Source: Photobacterium galatheae
Lineage (GTDB): Bacteria; Pseudomonadota; Gammaproteobacteria; Enterobacterales; Vibrionaceae
DNA length: 64,000 bases
Assembly: GCF_000695255.1 (NCBI RefSeq)
Contig: NZ_JMIB01000038.1
Coordinates: 62,001-126,000 of the forward strand
Direction of reading: 5' to 3'
In this document: one piece after another, positions 1 through 7,537 of the stretch
Numbering within the stretch: position 1 is the stretch's first letter
Layout: every line of letters starts with the position of its first letter
The notes under the pieces: generated by a model
The model's database searches: none
The model's input: only the letters and a program-made list of their open reading frames with translations
What the model was told of the DNA's origin: nothing
Made by a program: the position numbers and the translations under genes

Positions 1-1973
1 AGGTCGTCGATCCCAAGGTATTAGACCTGAATCTTAACTTACTCATACAACCGGCAGTAGAAACAGATCTGGGTCTGGATAAACTTCGCAATGAACTGTC
101 ATCGTATTTAAAATCAATAGCAGAGACGACAGAATCACTGAAAAAAAGTGCAATTCAAGGACTCAATACCGCTCGGGTATATACGCAGCGATTCAGTGAC
201 GATCTTTCTGATTTTGCAGATGATGTATCCGGCAGATTGTTTGGATACTCAGAAACATTGAAACAGCAAAATGAAATCCTTGAGAAAAAGCGGTCAGATT
301 TAGAAAAAACAAAGGATAATTTGTCTGCTGATGGTGTGAAAAGCCGTATGAACATTGAGCATGCGATTGAAAGCAATCGACAACACCAGGAATTAATGGA
401 GTCTCTGCAGGCTAAAGTTAAGGCTGGCAATACTCAGCAAAAATCTGCGAGCCAAAGTACTCAGGCAGGGCTGGACAAATCTTCACAGGAAATCTCTCAG
501 CTCGAAACAGAAAAGTTTTTTGCAGAGCAAGAAAAGCATATTCCTGAGGCTCAGCAGAAGATTCAGGCATTGGAAGATCATATCGATTCCGCATTCAATG
601 CGACGAAGGAAATTGCAGCCAAAGAGGTCGATGATCCATCAGGCCTTACCGGTGGTGGTAAAACGATCGGAAGTAAAGGCATCTCTCATGAGGCACTGAC
701 CCAAATTGTTGAAATTTTGGCAAGAAAAGAGTTTCCAATGCTCTTTGCTCAAGAGGATAATTCTCCTTATCGATTAACCCCGGAGAAACTGGGTGCTTAT
801 TTGCCTAAAGAACACTTGGATAACCCACGAGGCGTTACAGCGCCGGAAAATCCTGAGTATGCGAATATTTTCAGAGGGGATTATCAAGCGATCGAAGGCG
901 AGATTGATTCTGAGAAGTGGTATAAAAACTACTTTAAACAGTCAATTGAATATGCCAAAAGTCAACTTAGACTTGCTGTTTCATTGGGAAAAACAGCGGA
1001 AGGTTTGATTCATTTTGGTCAGGCGCTTCATGTGATGGAAGATATCTTCGCGCATTCTAACTTCGTTGAACTGGCGCTCAACCGGATTTTGAAAGAACTT
1101 CCCGGTTTATCCGAAGATGAGCGGCGGCATGTGAATGATTGGGTTCAGGCTGTACCAGTCCAGAGCGCCGATCAGACGACTCAGAACATTCGTCCTCTGA
1201 CAACCGGTGTGTTTGGTGCCTCCGATACTTTAGTAAGTTTGCTGTCGGTGATTGAAAAGACTAAGGATCACAGTCCGGAAGTGAAAGAGGCACATTTTCA
1301 AACTCAATTAAGTATTGCATTAATTTTAATGCAAGATTATGCGCCAAATACCGTTGAAATGATTTATGATGCCTTCGGCTTGGATTATTCCAGCGAGGAT
1401 GAAAGAAAAACGGCTGAACAAGCCCTTGAAAATGCCAAAAAGCTCGATGAGTTATCTTATGATTTCAGAGGAACTTATCATGCGGTGATGGAGGCAATGT
1501 TTGGCTTTATTAATCGATTGACTGCTTTGCTGGCTCGTCAGGCGATGGAAGCAATGAAGAATGCACAGGATGATAGTCCCACGACTGACCCCACTCACAC
1601 ACAATTGGCAAAAGATCCGGACGATCATCCATTGCATACGATTGCCGCTGAAGCAGCACGTGAAATGGTGCGGACTTTTGGGGAGACCATGAGTGAAGTT
1701 TGGGATGGTGAAGAAAATAGTAATATGCTCCTGTCATTAGTCGATGATTTCTTTGTTCACCCTGAGCATATTTCGCCGAAGAGCCCGGGGCATATACAAA
1801 ATGTATATCATGTGATTGCCGAATGGGCTGCATCAAGCCCCGTTCAGCTGAATCAGGCGAGAAGCTATCAGGGCCATCTAAAGCATGAATATCTTAAATT
1901 GAAACAGCTTGCTGAATTAAATGATTATCAACTGAAATTTACGACGGATCTGATGAAAAAGGTGAACCTATGA
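1..1973 (+). CDS. HET-C domain protein, probable antibacterial effector (5' end cut by window)
   Basis: The reading frame beginning at base 3 is open to the left edge, so the start is missing; a TTG at 237 is only an internal codon. The visible part (about 656 residues) begins with a helical, coiled-coil-like stretch (to about base 600). A HET-C-type region follows. Its signature lies around bases 1010-1071 (HFGQALHVMED followed by AHSNFVEL), with a second conserved block near 1595-1650 (HTQLAKDPDDHPLH). These His/Asp/Glu patterns recall the HET-C and zinc-dependent phospholipase C folds. HET-C domains have been predicted as toxins in bacteria. The stop overlaps the next start by ATGA, which suggests coupled expression with the exported protein behind it. 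An effector with downstream immunity genes is my inference; a type VI origin cannot be shown here because the N-terminus is absent. Confidence 0.8.
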   Translation, partial: VVDPKVLDLNLNLLIQPAVETDLGLDKLRNELSSYLKSIAETTESLKKSAIQGLNTARVYTQRFSDDLSDFADDVSGRLFGYSETLKQQNEILEKKRSDLEKTKDNLSADGVKSRMNIEHAIESNRQHQELMESLQAKVKAGNTQQKSASQSTQAGLDKSSQEISQLETEKFFAEQEKHIPEAQQKIQALEDHIDSAFNATKEIAAKEVDDPSGLTGGGKTIGSKGISHEALTQIVEILARKEFPMLFAQEDNSPYRLTPEKLGAYLPKEHLDNPRGVTAPENPEYANIFRGDYQAIEGEIDSEKWYKNYFKQSIEYAKSQLRLAVSLGKTAEGLIHFGQALHVMEDIFAHSNFVELALNRILKELPGLSEDERRHVNDWVQAVPVQSADQTTQNIRPLTTGVFGASDTLVSLLSVIEKTKDHSPEVKEAHFQTQLSIALILMQDYAPNTVEMIYDAFGLDYSSEDERKTAEQALENAKKLDELSYDFRGTYHAVMEAMFGFINRLTALLARQAMEAMKNAQDDSPTTDPTHTQLAKDPDDHPLHTIAAEAAREMVRTFGETMSEVWDGEENSNMLLSLVDDFFVHPEHISPKSPGHIQNVYHVIAEWAASSPVQLNQARSYQGHLKHEYLKLKQLAELNDYQLKFTTDLMKKVNL

Positions 1974-2710
1974 TATCAACATATCCTTGTTCTTTTTTTG
2001 CAAAAATATTGGCGGCTGTGGCTGTTTTTTTCTCAGCAACATCTTATTGCCAAACAGGGATCACGAACACCAGCGATCAACCCGTTCGCTTGGTGATTAC
2101 TCCAGAATCCATCACCTTTGATGGTAAGCCATTGCGTTTTGAAGAGCCCCTGAAAGATTGGATTCAGGTACTGGGGGATAATTATATCCAAGGCGAGAGC
2201 GATTCGGTTGCTGCATTTAAATCTAAGAGGTTTATCTACCCTAAGTTGGGGATTGATCTTGAAGTGCAAAGAAATACAAAATCGCCTAGTTCTGACTGGG
2301 TAAATGGACAAGTAGGTACGCTGAATGATCCCATGAATCGATATATTGTTGATGTGAGGATCAGACTCAATCCAAAGAACCAAATTGATCCTCCTCGCAT
2401 TAGCGAGGAGAAATTTAAAAACCATCCATATAATACGATGTTTGCAGATTATGCAATCAATTTTTATGGTGCAATTGTTGATCGAAATATTCAGAAAGAA
2501 CAAGTGCTTAAGTATGGTTCAGGAACTCAAATGGATCAGCACTTTAATTTAGTTGGAGCCAGTGCTTCTGAGACGCATGATGCATCTATCGCGTTTCATC
2601 ATTTCTGGGGACAAAAGCCTGAATTAGCCGTTATGTTAACTGTTTATCCATCTTTGACGTTAAAACATGAAAATGAAGTGAAGTACTTTGGTCAGGTTGT
2701 TTCCCGGTAG
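1970..2710 (+). CDS. Exported protein, candidate immunity protein (copy 1)
   Basis: A 246-residue protein with an N-terminal signal sequence (about residues 1-28, hydrophobic core near 11-24) and a compact mature domain. The pattern FDGKPLRFEEPLKDWIQVLG followed by a 'YPKLGIDLEV' strand resembles small DUF7738-like domains often found as immunity proteins; this match is from memory. The start ATG overlaps the HET-C stop (ATGA). It is a paralogue of the next gene: the last 115 or so residues are nearly identical and the first half has diverged. A periplasmic protein coupled to a toxin-like gene fits an immunity role, but this is untested. Confidence 0.75.
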   Translation: MISTYPCSFFAKILAAVAVFFSATSYCQTGITNTSDQPVRLVITPESITFDGKPLRFEEPLKDWIQVLGDNYIQGESDSVAAFKSKRFIYPKLGIDLEVQRNTKSPSSDWVNGQVGTLNDPMNRYIVDVRIRLNPKNQIDPPRISEEKFKNHPYNTMFADYAINFYGAIVDRNIQKEQVLKYGSGTQMDQHFNLVGASASETHDASIAFHHFWGQKPELAVMLTVYPSLTLKHENEVKYFGQVVSR

Positions 2711-2740
2711 TTTATTTTGCGGTATGGGGGGAAGGTGATC

Positions 2741-3502
2741 ATGAGCATGATATCTGACACAGGCTTTCATGTTCATCTAAAAGTATTATCTCCCACATTA
2801 TTGGCTGTAATGTCTATGTTGCTCTCTGCAATCTCTGTTTGCAGAGCAGAGAGCGCGAACACCTGCGACCAACCTGTTCGAATGGTGATTACTTCAGAAT
2901 CCATCAGCTTTGATGGTAAGCCACTTCGTTTTGAAGCACCCCTGAAAGATTGGATCCTCGTTCTTGGAGACAACTATATTCAAGGCGAGCGTGATTCAGT
3001 TGGTGCATTTGATGCTTGGCGTTTTATCTATCCTGAATTAGGGATCGATCTGGAAGTACAGGGAAATAATAAAGCACCCAAATTTGACTGGGTGAATGGA
3101 CAAGTTGGAACTGTTCAGGATCCAATGAACCGATATCTTGTTGATGTGAGAATCAGACTCAATCCAAAGAACCAAATTGATCCTCCTCGCATTAGCGAGG
3201 AGAAATATAAAAACCATCCATATAATACGATGTTTGCAGATTATGCAATCAATTTTTATGGTGCAATTGTTGATCGAAATATTCAGAAAGAACAAGTGCT
3301 TAAGTATGGTTCAGGAACCCAAATGGATCAACACTTTAATTTAGTTGGAGCCAGTGCTTCTGAGACACATGATGCATCGATCGCGTTTCACCATTTCTGG
3401 GGACAAAAGCCTGAATTAGCCGTTATGTTAACTGTTTATCCAACTTTGACGTTAAAACATGAAAATGAAGTGAAGTACTTTGGCCAGATTGTTTCCCGGT
3501 AG
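2741..3502 (+). CDS. Exported protein, candidate immunity protein (copy 2)
   Basis: A 253-residue paralogue of the preceding gene. I chose ATG 2741 because AAGGTG lies five bases upstream; the frame also has a TTG at 2717. A signal sequence ends near residue 37 (SVCRA). From the shared segment VDVRIRLNPKNQIDPP to the C-terminus only about three substitutions separate the two proteins (F/Y, S/T, V/I), while the N-terminal halves differ at many positions. The DNA is also nearly identical over that segment, which points to recent duplication or gene conversion. Tandem immunity paralogues beside an effector are commonly accumulated against kin toxins; that role is inferred. Confidence 0.72.
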   Translation: MSMISDTGFHVHLKVLSPTLLAVMSMLLSAISVCRAESANTCDQPVRMVITSESISFDGKPLRFEAPLKDWILVLGDNYIQGERDSVGAFDAWRFIYPELGIDLEVQGNNKAPKFDWVNGQVGTVQDPMNRYLVDVRIRLNPKNQIDPPRISEEKYKNHPYNTMFADYAINFYGAIVDRNIQKEQVLKYGSGTQMDQHFNLVGASASETHDASIAFHHFWGQKPELAVMLTVYPTLTLKHENEVKYFGQIVSR

Positions 3503-3584
3503 TGATTAGGTTTGTTCGGGTACAAAGAAGGAAACGTGATATCACAGTAATCACTGTAACGAGGCCAAAGTATCGGTACAGATC

Positions 3585-3818
3585 AAAACTACCGCCTTCA
3601 ACAAACACCAGATTTTCGATGGCACGAACCACCACTTCGGCGGCGTTTTGCTTTTGTTCTTGGGTTGCCTCGGGATAACGCTTTTCGATATTGACAACAA
3701 TGGTATCAAGCTGTTGTTGCGAGACGGTTTCACTGGTGATTTTGATGGGGGAATTGTTGGCATTGCAGGCCGCGAATAATGGCAGCGTACATGCAAGTCC
3801 TAGCCTGTAAATATTCAT
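3585..3818 (-). pseudogene. Truncated copy of the FGE-sulfatase-fold lipoprotein gene
   Basis: The first 78 codons match the start of the full-length gene at 3974-5038 almost residue for residue: the same MxIYRLGLACTLPLFAAC lipoprotein signal, then ITSETVSQQ and ending at VEGGSF. Similarity stops abruptly after GGSF; beyond it the frame runs on through unrelated sequence toward the copy-2 immunity gene. The matching block also includes the ribosome binding site (AAGGA) and about 55 bases of leader (to about 3875), so the duplication took the 5' region with it. The copy lacks nearly all of the FGE-sulfatase domain and is unlikely to work. Confidence 0.75.
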
Positions 3819-3973
3819 GCTGGAATCCTTTTCTTTTAGTGCCTTAGTGTAACGAAATGCCTAAAACAAAAACACTGAAAAGCAGGGTCAATCATAAATA
3901 CAACCTGTCTTTCTTGAACCGAGTGCACAATGGAATGAATGAGGTGATTTAAATTGAAAATTAATCATCAATC

Positions 3974-5038
3974 TCAGGACGATTTATGTGCTGGGGTTGT
4001 CGTCTGAAGAGCGCAGCGAAAGCTGGTACTGTAAAAATATGCTTTTTTTACTGGTACAGAATAAATCCTTGAGAAAGTCATGGTTGTTCCTCCCGCATCT
4101 CGGAGTACTTTTTCCGTCCCTTCCTTTGGTCCTTTCGGATTTAGCTCAGGAGAGTGCTCATAATAGTCTGGGGAGTACCAGTCCTCCACCCATTCACTGA
4201 CTGGATTGGACATACCATAGATCCCCAGAGGATTCGGTGGGTATCGGTCTACTTCTTCGGTATTCGTTGATGCATTGGCATCACTTTCAGTGTATTCAAT
4301 GTAACGATCAGTCTCGGGATCGAAATAGATAGCATCCTGTACCTGACTGTAACCGTTATTGGTCGCAAAATAGTATTTTTGTCCTCGACTGCGGGCAGCA
4401 TATTCCCACTGTGCTTCGGTGGGTAAGTCGAAGGGCATTGCACTGACCTGACCTAACCATTGACAATAATCTTTGGCTTCCTGCCACGCTTTAGCACTGG
4501 CTGGGTAATCCTTCATATCAGTTATCAGCCATTGATATGCTTTCGAATCACGTTGGATAATCGACTGGTCTTTTGCATCATCTTTTGCCACAGGCAGCCC
4601 GTTGATCAGGCGCATCCACTCCATGTCAATAAAGCGTGTTTCAAACTTAGCGATTGAGTAGGAATCGAGTGTGACTTTATGCAAATGATCAGCCCCTGTC
4701 ATCTGACTACCCGGTGAACTCAAACATTCTGCATCCGGAGACCAGTCCATCCGGTTGACCGTACCGCTGGGAATTTCACAAGGGGCACCAAAGTCCCCCA
4801 TCTCAAAGCTACCGCCTTCGACAAACACCAGATTTTCTATGGCACGAACCACCACCTCGGCGGCGTTTTGTTTTTGTTCTTGGGTTGCCTCGGGATAACG
4901 CTTTTCGATATTGGCGACAATGGTATCAAGTCGCTGCTGCGATACCGTCTCGCTGGTGATTTTGATGGAGGAATTGGTGGCATTGCAGGCCGCGAATAAT
5001 GGCAGCGTACATGCCAGTCCTAGCCTGTAAATCTTCAT
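3974..5038 (-). CDS. FGE-sulfatase (SUMF1-like) domain lipoprotein
   Basis: A 354-residue lipoprotein. I place the start at 5038, where AAGGA lies just upstream and a clean lipobox (LFAAC, Cys18) follows; the frame is open 52 codons further up but lacks a signal there. After an acidic/polar region the FGE-sulfatase fold is clear: VEGGSFEMGDFG near residue 73, LPTEAQWEYAARSRG in the middle, NPVSEWVEDWY, and the final SFRCAL. Most family members are not sulfatase activators but binding or modification domains. The gene faces the HET-C module and has a truncated twin next to it, so it may belong to the same conflict module; its biochemical role is not visible. Confidence 0.8.
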   Translation of the reverse strand: MKIYRLGLACTLPLFAACNATNSSIKITSETVSQQRLDTIVANIEKRYPEATQEQKQNAAEVVVRAIENLVFVEGGSFEMGDFGAPCEIPSGTVNRMDWSPDAECLSSPGSQMTGADHLHKVTLDSYSIAKFETRFIDMEWMRLINGLPVAKDDAKDQSIIQRDSKAYQWLITDMKDYPASAKAWQEAKDYCQWLGQVSAMPFDLPTEAQWEYAARSRGQKYYFATNNGYSQVQDAIYFDPETDRYIEYTESDANASTNTEEVDRYPPNPLGIYGMSNPVSEWVEDWYSPDYYEHSPELNPKGPKEGTEKVLRDAGGTTMTFSRIYSVPVKKAYFYSTSFRCALQTTTPAHKSS

Positions 5039-5256
5039 GCTGGAGTCCTTTGTTTTGAGTGCCTTAGTGTAACGAAATGCCAGAAACAAAAACACATGAT
5101 TGGCTGATGACTCAGGAAATAGACAGATATTTTTTGGACGAAGCGCACAGTGTGTGAGCGAAGGAGAAAGCATTGCGAACAGACGGAGAAACACATGAAC
5201 GTCATCCGGAATAAATATGATTAAATAAAAACAATAAACTCATGATTGGAACAAAC

Positions 5257-6135
5257 ATGACGGGATTACTGAACGATATGGCGCTGTTTGTGGAAGTCGC
5301 CCATGTCATGAGCTTTCGCAAAGCCGCTGAGATCACAGGCGTGCCGAATTCGACGCTGTCCAGACGCATCAGCACCCTGGAAAAAGAAATCGGCTTACGT
5401 TTGCTGCACCGGACGACACGCAAACTGGAACTGACTGAAGCCGGCAAGCTCTATTACGAACGCTGCAAACGCATTGTGGCGGAAGCCAAGCTGGCCCACG
5501 AACAGTTAGGCGACCTGCTGGAACACCCCAGTGGTTTGATTCGGGCTTCGCTTCCGGTCGATTTTGCGGTGACGGTTCTGGCACCGCTGATGCCTGAATT
5601 TATCCGCCGCTACCCGGACATCACCTTTGATTTCGACCTCACGTCCCGCAAGGTAGATATGATCACCGAACACTTTGATGTGGCGATCCGAATTGGGGAG
5701 CAGGAAAGTTCCACCCTGATCGCGCGGAAACTAGCGAGCCTGAAGACGCAACTTTATGCATCACCCGGTTATCTGGCGCGCTTCGGGGAGCCCGCAACAC
5801 CCGCAGCACTCTCGCAGCATGAATGTCTTCACATTCTGAAGACAGGCGCATGGCAAATCAGTGACGGCGCAGACACAGTCGACATTTCAGTCCGCAGTAA
5901 ATTCACCCTGAATAACATCGGGATAATCCGAAAGCTGGCAACACTGGATCTGGGGATTATCTTAATGCCGGAAGAAATTGTGGCAGAAGACCTGAACGCA
6001 GGCCGGCTGCGCCGGTTATTACCTGACTGGCAGGGTGCCCCCACCCCAATTTACGCGATGACCGAAACCCGGTTGCTGCCGGCAAAAACCCGCTGTTTCA
6101 TTGAATACGTCCGGGAATGTCTGGCGCAAACGTAA
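5257..6135 (+). CDS. LysR-family transcriptional regulator
   Basis: A standard-length LysR regulator (292 residues from ATG 5257; an in-frame ATG at 5242 would add five). The N-terminal winged helix-turn-helix is clear (ALFVEVAHVMSFRKAAE, then PNSTLSRRISTLEKEIG and LLHRTTRKLELTEAG), followed by a periplasmic-binding-type effector domain (CPxx-free subtype with FDVAIRIGE, GIILMPE near the end). The preceding 200 bases are shared with the divergent lipoprotein gene, the usual place for a LysR operator, but no target can be named. The stop codon is directly followed by a 13-bp tandem repeat. Confidence 0.93.
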   Translation: MTGLLNDMALFVEVAHVMSFRKAAEITGVPNSTLSRRISTLEKEIGLRLLHRTTRKLELTEAGKLYYERCKRIVAEAKLAHEQLGDLLEHPSGLIRASLPVDFAVTVLAPLMPEFIRRYPDITFDFDLTSRKVDMITEHFDVAIRIGEQESSTLIARKLASLKTQLYASPGYLARFGEPATPAALSQHECLHILKTGAWQISDGADTVDISVRSKFTLNNIGIIRKLATLDLGIILMPEEIVAEDLNAGRLRRLLPDWQGAPTPIYAMTETRLLPAKTRCFIEYVRECLAQT

Positions 6136-6191
6136 CAACCAAACCAAGCAACTAAACCAAGCAACTAAACCAAGCAACCAAACCGAGCAAC
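6136..6191 (+). repeat. 13-bp tandem repeat, four copies
   Basis: Four head-to-tail units of consensus CAAC(C/T)AAACC(A/G)AG at 6136-6148, 6149-6161, 6162-6174 and 6175-6187, plus CAAC. The block starts on the base after the LysR stop codon. A related 13-bp repeat with the same CAAGCAA core follows the chemoreceptor gene at 30421. Confidence 0.9.
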
Positions 6192-6261
6192 GGGAAAGGC
6201 GATAAACAAGTGAGCCATCTATACTTCTCACTGTTCAGAAGCAGAGCGATGAGGTGCAGTT

Positions 6262-6690
6262 ATGCTGAGATTCATCGGAAAATCATATCGTTACCTTGTG
6301 CTGATGTTCATTGTCACTTTTTCCGCATTCAGCCTGGGTGCAACGGCTCAGTTACTCGACGGAAAAACCTTTACAGGGCCAACCGGCATTGTGGGTGAGT
6401 CGGCTGAAGAACAGGAAGTGCTCACCTTTAACAATGGCGAACTTTACTCCGAAAGTTGTGCGCCCTGGGGCTTCAAAAGCGGTATCTATACCCTCAAGCA
6501 ACAAGGTGAGACGCTCTACTTTACCGCCACTACACTCAGCCCGGACAACGGTAAAATCGTCTGGCAGGGTAAAATCAAAGGTGATGTCATTGAAGCCACC
6601 TACATCTGGACGAAAGAGCGTTGGTGGTGGAAAGACGCCCGGCAGGAGAAATGGTTTAAAGGGACACTCAAAACAGATGGGGTGAACTGA
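6262..6690 (+). CDS. Small exported protein of unknown function
   Basis: A 142-residue protein with a signal peptide (basic start, hydrophobic core about residues 12-27, cleavage near GATA-Q). GAGGTG sits seven bases before the ATG. The mature part is short and beta-rich with aromatic clusters (ESCAPWGFKSGIY, YIWTKERWWWKD); it reads like a one-domain lipocalin-like or META-like periplasmic protein, though no family is recognised with certainty. It stands alone: a LysR gene ends upstream and a strong terminator follows directly. Confidence 0.75.
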   Translation: MLRFIGKSYRYLVLMFIVTFSAFSLGATAQLLDGKTFTGPTGIVGESAEEQEVLTFNNGELYSESCAPWGFKSGIYTLKQQGETLYFTATTLSPDNGKIVWQGKIKGDVIEATYIWTKERWWWKDARQEKWFKGTLKTDGVN

Positions 6691-6715
6691 ATGATCGTGA
6701 ACCTGAACTGAGAAC

Positions 6716-6764
6716 ATGGCAGGGACAGTGGCACTAAAATATCCATTGTCCCTGCCATTTTATT
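6716..6764 (+). terminator. Rho-independent terminator
   Basis: ATGGCAGGGACA (6716-6727) pairs perfectly with 6747-6758, and four more pairs close the loop (GTGG with CCAT, one G-U). TTTTATT follows. It lies 26 bases after the stop of the small exported protein. Confidence 0.85.
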
Positions 6765-6901
6765 GCTAATTGTCATTTTTACCGCGGGCAACATAGCCCA
6801 CAGCGTAAACCTCGTCCGCCTGATGATCCATGATTTCTGAGTGAATCCGCCATGAAACACTCACCGCTTCCCATGAGGAAAAATTGATGCCCTGTACATC
6901 T

Positions 6902-6937
6902 GAACGGATTTCCGAACGGATTCCCAGACGGATTCCC
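6902..6937. repeat. 12-bp tandem repeat, three copies
   Basis: Units at 6902-6913, 6914-6925 and 6926-6937 read GAACGGATTTCC, GAACGGATTCCC and AGACGGATTCCC. In the open plus-strand frame they encode repeats of the kind NGFPNGFPDGFP. Confidence 0.8.
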
Positions 6938-7406
6938 GCACTTTGACTCCCTTGAAGATGCATGCAGGCAAACGAAAGGATTACCAGAAATGGGGGAGAT
7001 TGGCATTCAGGTTCATCGTGCCCAAGACACAGGTAACAAGGTTCAGGAAAGGCTGGCTGATTTAATCACCAGGACGATTCAGAAAAATTATGTTTGATTT
7101 CAAATCATGAGATGGATAAATACGTTTCATTGTTGTTCGTGTCTATGGCGCGTTTTGCGGGCACAAAACGTTTCCGGAAAATGCCTTGGGTTCTTTGGTG
7201 TTGGTCAGGCTGATTGGCTTGTGATGTGGTTTCTAGCTCATTATTGGACAGGAACCTGTTAGAGTGATTGCTCTGTTTGGCAACGTTCGGATAAGTTGAG
7301 GTAAGGAAAAGACGACTTGCTTGCTAGAAAACGCTTAGTTACTGAAGAAGTGACCAGTATAACGGATCAAGTCCAGCGGTCGGACTGGATTGGCTTGATA
7401 CTCATT

Positions 7407-7460
7407 GGCCTTACCCCTCAGCTTACTGCCTCGAAAAGCAGTAAGCTGAGGGAAAAGGCC
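7407..7460. repeat. 23-nt inverted repeat (long hairpin) at island edge
   Basis: The arms 7407-7429 and 7438-7460 match at 21 of 23 positions around an 8-nt loop; the central 13 or so pairs (CTCAGCTTACTGC) are perfect. No T-tract follows on either strand within a few bases, so a simple intrinsic terminator is not well supported. It lies 78 bases beyond the stop of the Avs-like gene, at the junction with the AT-rich island. Confidence 0.75.
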
Positions 7461-7537
7461 CATATTTGTTAAGTTTAAATTGCGCTAAGTCATACGCAGT
7501 CTGACAGACTGCCCTCTTAGGAAAAATAACCAATTCA

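Larger units (their letters stand above)
6765..7537. other. Gene-poor spacer with short repeats and a coding remnant
   Basis: No convincing full gene. A 12-bp unit is repeated three times at 6902-6937 (GAACGGATT(T/C)CC, last copy AGACGGATTCCC). The plus-strand frame running from 6888 to a TGA at 7095-7097 is open and ends in a protein-like tail (DTGNKVQERLADLITRTI), possibly the 3' end of a decayed gene. A long imperfect palindrome lies at 7407-7460. Base composition drops toward the AT-rich island that begins at 7538. Confidence 0.5.

Noticed and set aside
2392-2411. Hairpin CTCCTCGC-ATTA-GCGAGGAG within both immunity-like genes
   Set aside because: It lies inside conserved coding sequence (DPPRISEE) with no T-tract; it is present in both copies because of the duplication and needs no regulatory explanation.
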